Shown here: positions 16,355-23,126 of the stretch, piece by piece
Numbering within the stretch: position 1 is the stretch's first letter
Layout of the letters: the number at the start of each line of letters is the position of its first letter
Assembly: GCA_963807425.1 (NCBI GenBank)
Contig: CAWEBZ010000006.1
Location: forward strand, 124,001-188,000
Direction: 5' to 3'
DNA: 64,000 nucleotides
DNA from: VRUE01 sp963807425
GTDB taxonomy: Bacteria; Actinomycetota; Thermoleophilia; Solirubrobacterales; 70-9
Translations under genes and position numbers: made by a program
The notes under the pieces: model-generated
What the model saw: only the letters and a program-made list of their open reading frames with translations
What the model was told of the DNA's origin: nothing
Databases searched by the model: none

Positions 16355-16863
16355 CCCTCGGGCTCCTCGCCGTTCGGCTGCAGGGCGTACCACTCGGCGC
16401 CGTAGGAGGAGAAGTCGTTGCCCTTCGCCTCGCCGGGCTTGGTGTCGGCCGCGTAGGTGTAGAGCGGGTGGCCGGCGTAGGTGACCTGGATGCTGCCGTC
16501 TTTGCGCTTGGTCGTGCCGAGCTTCGAAGCGACGGCGCCGTTGGATGCCTTTGGTGCGCCGCTGGTCATCAGCGGCGGCCAGACGCCGGCGCAGGCGCCA
16601 TAACAGGCCGACGTCGTTCCCTTGTCCTTGTGGAAGTCGTAGAGGGTGAAGCCCTTCGAGTCGACGACGATCCGGCCCAGTTTGGGCACGCTGGCGACTG
16701 AGACGATTGCGACGCCGCTCGCGCCGGATGAATCCGACGAGGCGGGCTTGGTTGATTCGCCGCCATAGGCGCCGCCGGAGCCCGAGTTGTCGCTGCCGCA
16801 GCCGGCGAGCGCAAGCGCAAGCGCCAGCGTCAGCAGGGAGATGATTGTCATGGGCTTGTTCAT
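16351..16863 (-). CDS. Secreted lipoprotein with COG4315/PF03640 repeats
   Basis: 170 residues. The signal peptide LLTLALALALAGC ends in a lipobox with Cys near residue 19. The mature part carries the two-copy repeat of this family, seen as VDSKGFTLYDFHKDKGTTSACYG then CAGVWPPL, and a second block around YAGHPLYTYAADT. The family is common in actinobacterial envelopes without a defined role. A strong AGGAGG ribosome site precedes the ATG. The gene follows the anti-sigma stop by 1 bp, so it is probably a target or partner of this ECF sigma operon. Confidence 0.85.
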   Translation of the reverse strand: MNKPMTIISLLTLALALALAGCGSDNSGSGGAYGGESTKPASSDSSGASGVAIVSVASVPKLGRIVVDSKGFTLYDFHKDKGTTSACYGACAGVWPPLMTSGAPKASNGAVASKLGTTKRKDGSIQVTYAGHPLYTYAADTKPGEAKGNDFSSYGAEWYALQPNGEEPEG

Positions 16864-16864
16864 G

Positions 16865-17566
16865 TCAAGCCTCCTGGCTTTGTCGATCTGGGTTGCTCGT
16901 GGCCGCGTCGTCGACACCGACCGGCGCGATAAAGGTTCTGCCGCCGGCATGAACGCCGATCGCCCTCGTCCTCGAGAGGTCGAGGGCGGAGCTGAGCACT
17001 GCGTTGGCGTCGTCGCCCCAGCGGTAGCGGAAGGTGCCGGCGGGCATCCGCCTGCCGTTGGCGCCGATCAGGAAGACCCGGCAGAGCGTTCCCGAGCGCA
17101 CACCCTTCACGTACATATGGATCTCGGTGCCGAAGGCGTGGGGCTCCAGCTTCGCGCCGATCTTTACCCCGCCCGGCAGGGCGCCAAAGTCGACGTGCTG
17201 CTCCGGTGAGGAATCTCCACTACCGCCGAGGACGAAGATGGCGAAAACGGCCGCGGTGGCCGCCGTCGCCCCCCCGAGGGCGAGGCCGAAGCGCAGGCGC
17301 CGCCGCCGTCCACGCCGCCGCTCGGCGCCGATTTTCGCCTCGATCCGCTTGCCCAGCGCGGGCGGCGGGAGCGGTGCCCGGCCGAAGCGCTCGGGATCGG
17401 CGTGGGGGAGGAGGCGCGATACCGCGATCAGCGAATCGGCCTCGGCACGGCAGCGCGGGCATCCCTCGAGATGAGCCTCGAGGCCGGCGCGCTCCCCGGG
17501 GGAGAGCTGGTCCAGGGCGTAGGCGCCCAGCGACTCTCGCCACTCCCGGCAGCTCTCAGTCTTCAT
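16865..17566 (-). CDS. Anti-sigma factor with zinc-finger and RskA-like domain
   Basis: 233 residues. The N-terminal ZAS zinc-finger is HLEGCPRC (H-x3-C-x2-C) at about residues 32-39. A single transmembrane helix FGLALGGATAATAAVFAIFVLGG lies near residue 95. The extracellular domain has the RskA/anti-sigma-K layout with GTLCRVFLIGANGRR and FRYRWGDD. It would hold the preceding ECF sigma factor at the membrane until an envelope signal triggers cleavage. Its start overlaps the sigma gene by 11 bp, giving the classic stoichiometric pair. Confidence 0.88.
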   Translation of the reverse strand: MKTESCREWRESLGAYALDQLSPGERAGLEAHLEGCPRCRAEADSLIAVSRLLPHADPERFGRAPLPPPALGKRIEAKIGAERRRGRRRRLRFGLALGGATAATAAVFAIFVLGGSGDSSPEQHVDFGALPGGVKIGAKLEPHAFGTEIHMYVKGVRSGTLCRVFLIGANGRRMPAGTFRYRWGDDANAVLSSALDLSRTRAIGVHAGGRTFIAPVGVDDAATSNPDRQSQEA

Positions 17567-18110
17567 AGCCCATCTCCTCCAGCACTACCCGAAGCGCCCG
17601 CAACCCGTAGTAGACGCGGCTCTTCACCGTGCCCTCGGGGATGCCGAGTTCCTCGGCGACGTCGGCATAGGGGCGGCCGCGGTAGTAGGTCTCGACCAGC
17701 ACCCGGCGGTGCTGCTCACCGATCCTGCGCATCGCCTCCTCGATCTGCCAGGAGAGCAGCGCGTCGTCGAGCGGCTCGACCGCCGGTTCCGGCGAGCCCT
17801 CGGCGACGACGGGGCGGGCGGCGCGGGCACGGCCGAGGTCGATCACGACGTTGCGCAGGATCGCGAAGAGCCAGGTACGCAGCGAGCCGATCTGAGGGTC
17901 GAAGCGGTCGCCGGCCCGCCATGCCCGCAGGAAGGTCTCCTGCACCGCCTCCTCGGCGAGACCGGAGTCGCCGAGCGAGCGGACCGCGAACCCGTACAGC
18001 TCGGCGGCGTGCGCCGCGTAGGCCTCGCGCACGTCCCGCTCGCCGCTCAGCGCGCCTGGAGTCATCTCAGGTCGGTCTTTGAGCAAAGAGAAATCACGGC
18101 TGCCCGGCAT
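17556..18110 (-). CDS. ECF-type RNA polymerase sigma factor
   Basis: 184 residues with region 2 (YGFAVRSLGDSGLAEEAVQETFLRAWR, then DPQIGSLRTWLFAILRNVVID) and region 4 (LLSWQIEEAMRRIGEQHRRVLVETYY, then YADVAEELGIPEGTVKSRVYYGLRAL, the helix-turn-helix). The proline/alanine-rich linker between them is about 20 residues. It is SigK/SigE-like in layout. The operon order is sigma, anti-sigma, lipoprotein. No GAAC/CGTC-type promoter could be assigned with confidence just upstream. Confidence 0.9.
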   Translation of the reverse strand: MPGSRDFSLLKDRPEMTPGALSGERDVREAYAAHAAELYGFAVRSLGDSGLAEEAVQETFLRAWRAGDRFDPQIGSLRTWLFAILRNVVIDLGRARAARPVVAEGSPEPAVEPLDDALLSWQIEEAMRRIGEQHRRVLVETYYRGRPYADVAEELGIPEGTVKSRVYYGLRALRVVLEEMGYED

Positions 18111-18154
18111 ACGAACAGCCGCCTACGCGGGTTCAGGCCGTAACCGACTTCGCG

Positions 18155-18301
18155 CTACTCGAGTTTGCCGATCTTGAAGATTTTGGTGCCGCAGTCCGGG
18201 CACAGGCCTTGGATCGCCGGGCGACCGTTTTTCATCGTCACCTGCTTGGCGTCTTTGATCTCGACCTTCTTCCGCTCCTTGACGCAGTAACCCTCGGGCA
18301 T
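18155..18301 (-). CDS. DUF5679 small zinc-ribbon-like protein
   Basis: 48 residues. It opens MPEGYCVKERKKVEI and has a CPDCGTKIFKIG tail, so one early cysteine and a CxxC pair are present. This matches the short DUF5679 family of actinobacteria, sometimes annotated as a zinc-ribbon. A GGAG ribosome site lies 8 bases before the ATG at 18301. It stands alone between the sigma operon and a coiled-coil protein. Confidence 0.78.
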   Translation of the reverse strand: MPEGYCVKERKKVEIKDAKQVTMKNGRPAIQGLCPDCGTKIFKIGKLE

Positions 18302-18432
18302 CAGGGGACTCCTTTCACCGCCGTCGAAACGGCAGAGCTCGCGGTTCCTCGCGAGGTCGAATTGCGGCGAATGTAACGCAGCGAGGGGACGATGACGCAC
18401 ACGCACGTGCGTTTCCGCACGAACTGCTGCTA

Positions 18433-18822
18433 CTACTTGTCCTTCTCTTCCGTCGGGCTGTTGCCGCTCGGGGCTTGGCTTTCGTCGGCTGATTTGTCAC
18501 TCGCTTCGCCTTCGGAGCTCTCGACCTGTGCCCGCAGCGCCTCGACCTGCCGTTCGAGTTCGTCGACACGCGGATCGGCTTCGGTTGCCCCTGTCGATGA
18601 CGACGTCTGCGCGCTGAGCGCATCGATCTGGGCTTGCAGGTCCTCCTGGACTGCCTGCAGGTCGCTCTCGCTGACCTGGTCGCTCTGCGCATCGAGGGCG
18701 AGGTAGATGCTGGCCCCGGCTCCACCGACCGCGATCGCGGTGAGGACGAGGAAGACGCGCGTGCGCATGCCGAGCTTGCGCTCAACCTCGCCGATCCATG
18801 CTCGCAGCCCGTCGAGCGACAT
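18433..18822 (-). CDS. Membrane-anchored coiled-coil protein
   Basis: 129 residues. A short cytoplasmic head (MSLDGLRAWIGEVERKLGM) leads to one transmembrane helix (FLVLTAIAVGGAGASIYLAL, about residues 24-43). Heptad-rich sequence (VSESDLQAVQEDLQAQIDAL and VDELERQVEALRAQVE) follows, then a low-complexity acidic tail. It would be a single-pass protein with an extracytoplasmic coiled coil. No family name is recognised. It diverges from the thiolase gene across 93 bp. Confidence 0.7.
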   Translation of the reverse strand: MSLDGLRAWIGEVERKLGMRTRVFLVLTAIAVGGAGASIYLALDAQSDQVSESDLQAVQEDLQAQIDALSAQTSSSTGATEADPRVDELERQVEALRAQVESSEGEASDKSADESQAPSGNSPTEEKDK

Positions 18823-18915
18823 CGGCCCGTAAGTTAGAGCTTGGCCCGGCGCTCTGCACCGATCCACTACCCTGCGGCCCGCACTTCCGCCCCCAGCTTC
18901 CAAGGAGATTCCCGC

Positions 18916-20073
18916 ATGCCCGAGGCAGTAATCGTCGACACCATCCGCACGCCGATCGGACGCGCCTTCAAGGGCTCGCTCGCCCAGCTCCGCCCCGACG
19001 AGATGGGCGCCTACGTGGTCGATCAGCTGCTCGAGCGGAACCCGGACGTCGATCCCGCCCTGGTCGAGGACGTCTTCTGCGGCGTCGGCATGCCGCAGGG
19101 CCTGCAGGCCTTCAACCTCGGCCGGATCGTCTCGCTTCTCTCCGAGAAGCTGCCGCAGTCGGTCAACGGGGTCACGGTCTCCCGCTACTGCTCCTCCAGC
19201 CTCGACGCGATCCGCCACGCCGGTAACGCGATCAAGGCCGGTGAGGGCGACGTCTACATCGCCGCCGGGATCGAGTGGGTGAGCCGCTACAACGAGCGCA
19301 CCGAGGCGGCTGGCGCCGAGGACCAGAACCCCAACCTGCAGGGCAACGACGGCCAGCCCAATGCCTACATCGAGATGGGCAAGACGGCGGTCAACGTCGC
19401 CGAGCGCTACGAGGTCAGCCGCGCCGACATGGACAAGTTCGCGCAGCGTTCCCAGGAACTGGCGGTCAAATCGCAGGAGGACGGCTTCTTCGACCGCGAG
19501 ATCGTCCCGGTGACGCTGCCCGATGGGACCGAGGTGGCGAAGGACGACGGCCCGCGCGCCTCCTCGACCCTGGAGAAGCTGAGCGAACTGCCCGAGTCCT
19601 TCGGCGGCGGTGGCATCACCGCCGGCAACTCCTGCCCGCTCAATGACGGCGCGGCCGCGGTGCTGCTGATGAGCGACACCAAGGCCAAGGAGCTGGGCCT
19701 GACCCCGCGCGCCCGCATCGTCAAGGCCGCCACCTGGGGCAACGAGCCCGAGTACATGGGCGTCGCCCCGATCGGCGCGATCAAGAAGGCGCTGGAGCGC
19801 GCCGGGATGACGATCGATGACGTCGACGCGGTCGAGCTGAATGAGGCCTTCGCCGCCCAGGTGATCCCGATCATGGACGAGTGCGACATCGGGCTGGAGA
19901 AGCTCAACACGCACGGCGGCGCGATCGCCCTCGGCCACCCCTTCGGGATGACCGGCGCCCGCATCATGGGCACCCTGCTCAACGTGATGGAGACCGACGA
20001 CCACCAGGTCGGCCTCGAGACGATGTGTGTGGCCGGCGGCCAGGGCAAGGCCATGATCGTTGAAAGGGTCTGA
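18916..20073 (+). CDS. Acetyl-CoA C-acyltransferase (thiolase)
   Basis: 385 residues, a full thiolase. The nucleophile Cys92 lies in SRYCSSSLDAI, the C-terminal histidine in GGAIALGHPFGMTGAR, and the second catalytic cysteine in MCVAGGQGKAM. The ATG at 18916 has an AAGGAG ribosome site 9-10 bp upstream. It could act in beta-oxidation or in acetoacetyl-CoA formation; sequence alone does not decide. With the crotonase, monooxygenase and thioesterase downstream it forms an acyl-CoA and ketone catabolism region. Confidence 0.92.
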   Translation: MPEAVIVDTIRTPIGRAFKGSLAQLRPDEMGAYVVDQLLERNPDVDPALVEDVFCGVGMPQGLQAFNLGRIVSLLSEKLPQSVNGVTVSRYCSSSLDAIRHAGNAIKAGEGDVYIAAGIEWVSRYNERTEAAGAEDQNPNLQGNDGQPNAYIEMGKTAVNVAERYEVSRADMDKFAQRSQELAVKSQEDGFFDREIVPVTLPDGTEVAKDDGPRASSTLEKLSELPESFGGGGITAGNSCPLNDGAAAVLLMSDTKAKELGLTPRARIVKAATWGNEPEYMGVAPIGAIKKALERAGMTIDDVDAVELNEAFAAQVIPIMDECDIGLEKLNTHGGAIALGHPFGMTGARIMGTLLNVMETDDHQVGLETMCVAGGQGKAMIVERV

Positions 20074-20185
20074 GAGGCTGACCCGGTAGGGGTTCCGCTT
20101 AACTTTTTCGACGGCGGCGGTGGCCGTCCGAGGAGCGCAGCGGCGAAAAAGTACAAGACGCTCCACCCCTACCGGGTCAGCCTCT
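20073..20185. repeat. Large composite hairpin between thiolase and crotonase genes
   Basis: A perfect 21-bp inverted repeat (20073-20093 and 20165-20185, starting AGAGGCTGACCCGG) encloses 71 nt. A second nested inverted repeat, ACTTTTTCG/CGAAAAAGT, lies inside. The left arm begins on the last base of the thiolase stop codon. The whole 113-nt unit can fold as one long stem with an inner stem. It could be a read-through-blocking terminator or a small palindromic mobile element; the clean ends favour the latter. Confidence 0.65.
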
Positions 20186-20196
20186 AAGGTCCGCTC

Positions 20197-21105
20197 GTGG
20201 AAACGCTGACCTACGAGGCGGATGGGCGGGTCGCTCGAGTTACTCTGAACCGGCCGGAGCGGGGGAACGGGATCACGCCGCGGATGCCGGCCGAGATCGC
20301 GGCCTGCGTCGAGCGGGCGAACCTCGACCCGGCGGTTCACGCGATCGCCCTTGCAGGCAACGGCACGGGATTCTGCGGCGGCTACGACCTGGTCGCCTCT
20401 GCGGAGGGGGACATGACCGAGCTGGGCGGCGTCGAGGCGCCGCCGGGCTCGCCGATCGACCCGGCGACGATCGGTGCCAACCACATGCCCGAGTCCAACT
20501 GGGACCCGGTCACCGACTTCCAGTTCATGTGGCGCAACGTGCGCGGCTTCATGAGCCTCTTCCATTCCGAGAAGCCGGTCCTCTGCAAGGTCCACGGCTA
20601 TTGCGTCGCCGGCGGCACCGACATGGCGCTCTGCTCGGACTTGCTTGTGATCGCCGCCGACGCCAAGATCGGCTACCCGCCGGCGCGGGTCTGGGGCTCG
20701 CCGACGACCGCGCTCTGGACCGCGCGAGTCGGCGCGATGCGGGCGAAGCGGCTGCTCCTGACCGGCGACTCGCTCACTGGAGAGCAAGCGGTCGAGTGGG
20801 GCTTGGCGACGGAGGCGGCACCAGCCGCTGAGCTGGACGCCCGCTTCGAGCGGCTGCTCGAGCGCGTCGCCCGCATGCCGATCAACCAGCTGGTGATGAT
20901 GAAGATGCTGGTCAACCAGAGCCTCTACGCGCAGGGCCTGCACCAGACCCAGGTGCTGGGGACCTTCTTCGACGGCATCGCCCGCCACACCGAGGAGGGC
21001 CATGGCTTCGTCCGCCGGGCCGGGGAAGGGGGCTTCAAGGAAGCCGTGCGCGAGCGCGACGAGCCCTTCGGCGATTTTGGGATGCAGGGGTTCGGCCTTG
21101 AGTAG
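20197..21105 (+). CDS. Enoyl-CoA hydratase/isomerase family protein (crotonase)
   Basis: 302 residues, somewhat longer than the usual 260. The crotonase core starts with VARVTLNRPERGNGI; the oxyanion-hole segment is GNGTGFCGGYDL, and a second hallmark is VHGYCVAGGTDMALCSDLLV. An extra ~40 residues lie between these blocks (about 70-110), as in the actinobacterial subgroup that also accepts branched or larger acyl-CoAs. It starts with GTG at 20197. Its end overlaps the monooxygenase start by 8 bp, so the two are coupled. Confidence 0.88.
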   Translation: METLTYEADGRVARVTLNRPERGNGITPRMPAEIAACVERANLDPAVHAIALAGNGTGFCGGYDLVASAEGDMTELGGVEAPPGSPIDPATIGANHMPESNWDPVTDFQFMWRNVRGFMSLFHSEKPVLCKVHGYCVAGGTDMALCSDLLVIAADAKIGYPPARVWGSPTTALWTARVGAMRAKRLLLTGDSLTGEQAVEWGLATEAAPAAELDARFERLLERVARMPINQLVMMKMLVNQSLYAQGLHQTQVLGTFFDGIARHTEEGHGFVRRAGEGGFKEAVRERDEPFGDFGMQGFGLE

Positions 21106-22585
21106 GGCTCGCCCTTCGGTTGCCGTTGTGGGCGGCGGGTTTGGCGGGGTCGGGGCGGCGACGATGCTGCGCCGCGAGGGCTACGAGGACGTCACCGTCT
21201 TCGAGAAGGCAGAGCGGGTCGGCGGCGTCTGGCACCACAACACCTACCCAGGCGCGGCTTGCGACGTTCCTTCCCATCTCTACGAGTTCTCCTTTGCGCC
21301 TAACCGCTGGTCACGCCGCTACGCCCCGCAAGCGGAGATCCAGGCATACATAGAAGGGGTCGCACGCCGCTTCGGGGTGCTGGAGAAGATCCGCACCGGC
21401 ACCGAGGTCAAGAGCGCCCGCTGGGACGAGGCCTGCGGCAAGTGGCTGCTCGAGACCAGCGCCGGGCCTCACGAGGCCGACCTCCTGCTCACAGCCTGCG
21501 GTCAGCTCTCGGTCCCGAAGACGCCGCCGATCCCGGGGCTGGAGGACTTCGACGGCCCCGCCTTCCATACCGCCGAGTGGCAGCACGAGGTCGACCTCGC
21601 CGGCAAGCGGGTCGCAGTGATCGGCACCGGTTGCAGCGCGATCCAGGTGGTGCCGGCGATCCAGCCAGAGGTCGGACAGCTCGACGTCTACCAGCGCTCG
21701 GCTGGCTGGACGATCCCGCGGATGGACTACGCCTACCCGGACTGGGCGCACTCGCTCTTCAGGCGGGTGCCGGCGGTTCGCCGGCTCGACCGCACCTCGG
21801 TCTTCGCCTTCCACGAGCTCGCCGGCGCGGCGATGACCACTCAGCAGTGGCTTCTACCCGCCTTCCGGGCGATCGGCCGGCGCCAGATCTCACGGGCGAT
21901 CGACGACCCGGAGCTGCGCCGCAAGCTGACGCCGACCGACGAGCTGGGCTGCAAGCGGGTGATGTTGACCGACGACTGGTACCCGGCTCTGGCCCAGCCC
22001 AACGTCGAGCTGGTGACCGAGCGAATCGAGGCGGTGACGCCGAGCGGGATCCGGGACGCAAGCGGGGCCGAGCGGCCCGCCGAAGCCCTGATCCTCGCCA
22101 CCGGATTTTCTACCCATGACTTCGTGGCGCCGATGGAGATCTGCGGCCGGGAGGGGCGAAGCCTGGTCGAGGAGTGGCGAGAAGTGCCACGCGCCTACCT
22201 GGGGCTGACGGTCCCGAGCTTCCCCAACATGTTCCTGCTTTACGGGCCCAACACGAACGGGGGAACCGGCTCTGTGATCAACACGCTCGAGTGCGGGATC
22301 GGCCACGTGCTCGCCGCCCTGCGCGAGATGGAGCGGGTCGATGCCAACCGGATCGAGGTGCGCCGGGAGACCGCACAGGGATTCGATCGAGAGCTGCGTG
22401 CGGCGCTCGAGGGGACGGTTTGGCACAGCGGCTGCACCAGTTGGTACGTCGACGAGAACGGCAACGACCCCAGTCAGTGGCCGTGGCTGTGGAGCACCTA
22501 CCGGCGACGCACCGAACGGCTCGAGCCGGGCGCCTATGAGCTGAGTCGGGCCGGGGCTGCGGTCGCCTCTGGCTCCCTGGGGTAG
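21098..22585 (+). CDS. Flavin-containing monooxygenase, Baeyer-Villiger type
   Basis: 495 residues from a TTG at 21098. The FAD-binding site is VAVVGGGFGGVGAATML and the NADPH site is VAVIGTGCSAIQVVPAI. Between them the Baeyer-Villiger fingerprint F-x-G-x3-H-x3-W is present as FDGPAFHTAEW. The C-terminal ATGFSTHDF and YGPNTNGG segments are also typical. It likely inserts oxygen next to a ketone or oxidises a soft nucleophile; the substrate is unknown. It is translationally coupled to the crotonase gene, suggesting a role in ketone, steroid or terpenoid breakdown. Confidence 0.88.
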   Translation: MSRARPSVAVVGGGFGGVGAATMLRREGYEDVTVFEKAERVGGVWHHNTYPGAACDVPSHLYEFSFAPNRWSRRYAPQAEIQAYIEGVARRFGVLEKIRTGTEVKSARWDEACGKWLLETSAGPHEADLLLTACGQLSVPKTPPIPGLEDFDGPAFHTAEWQHEVDLAGKRVAVIGTGCSAIQVVPAIQPEVGQLDVYQRSAGWTIPRMDYAYPDWAHSLFRRVPAVRRLDRTSVFAFHELAGAAMTTQQWLLPAFRAIGRRQISRAIDDPELRRKLTPTDELGCKRVMLTDDWYPALAQPNVELVTERIEAVTPSGIRDASGAERPAEALILATGFSTHDFVAPMEICGREGRSLVEEWREVPRAYLGLTVPSFPNMFLLYGPNTNGGTGSVINTLECGIGHVLAALREMERVDANRIEVRRETAQGFDRELRAALEGTVWHSGCTSWYVDENGNDPSQWPWLWSTYRRRTERLEPGAYELSRAGAAVASGSLG

Positions 22586-22597
22586 GGTCGCGCCGCG

Positions 22598-23053
22598 ATG
22601 AGCGAGGATTCAGTCACCGACCGCTCGGCGATCACGCCGGAGAGCGTTCGCGCCTTTCTACCGGGGAGCTTTCCTGGGGACCTCCAGATCGAGCCGCTGG
22701 AGATCGAGGACTCCTTTGCCAGGGGCAGGATCGTCGTCGACAAACGCCACCTGCATCCCGGTGGTTACGTCCACGGCGGCGTCTGGACCGCGCTAGGGGA
22801 CACCGTCGCCGCCTGGGCGACCTTCCGCAACATCCCTGCCGGCCACAACTTCACGACGATCGAGCTGAAGCTCAACGTCTTCGCGGCCGGCTTGCTGGGA
22901 GACGAGATCGTCGCCACCGCCGAGCCGCTTCACGTTGGCAAGAGCACCGTCGTGATCGAGGTCAAGATCGAGCGGCTTCGCGAGGGTGCCGAGCCCCGAT
23001 TGGCGGCAAACCTGATCGTCAGCCAGTTCGTGCTGCCACCTGCCGGCAACTGA
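22598..23053 (+). CDS. PaaI-family hotdog thioesterase
   Basis: 151 residues with one hotdog domain. The catalytic segment is HPGGYVHGGVWTALGDTVAAWA, in which the aspartate and histidine sit as in PaaI-type acyl-CoA thioesterases. NFTTIELKLNVFAAG forms the next strand. The gene starts 13 bp after the monooxygenase stop and probably releases CoA from an intermediate of the same pathway. The physiological thioester is not known. Confidence 0.85.
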   Translation: MSEDSVTDRSAITPESVRAFLPGSFPGDLQIEPLEIEDSFARGRIVVDKRHLHPGGYVHGGVWTALGDTVAAWATFRNIPAGHNFTTIELKLNVFAAGLLGDEIVATAEPLHVGKSTVVIEVKIERLREGAEPRLAANLIVSQFVLPPAGN

Positions 23054-23126
23054 CCGGCGCATTTCCGCGTCCTCGGTCGCTCACGTGCAGAGCACGCTTC
23101 GCTCCCTGCGTCCTTGATCTGCTTGG

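Noticed and set aside
18843..21003. A very long open frame on the minus strand opposite the thiolase and crotonase genes
   Set aside because: It is an antisense shadow in high-GC DNA: biased toward R, H, V and D with no family pattern, and it runs through two well-supported genes. Only its 3' part (18433-18822) is real.
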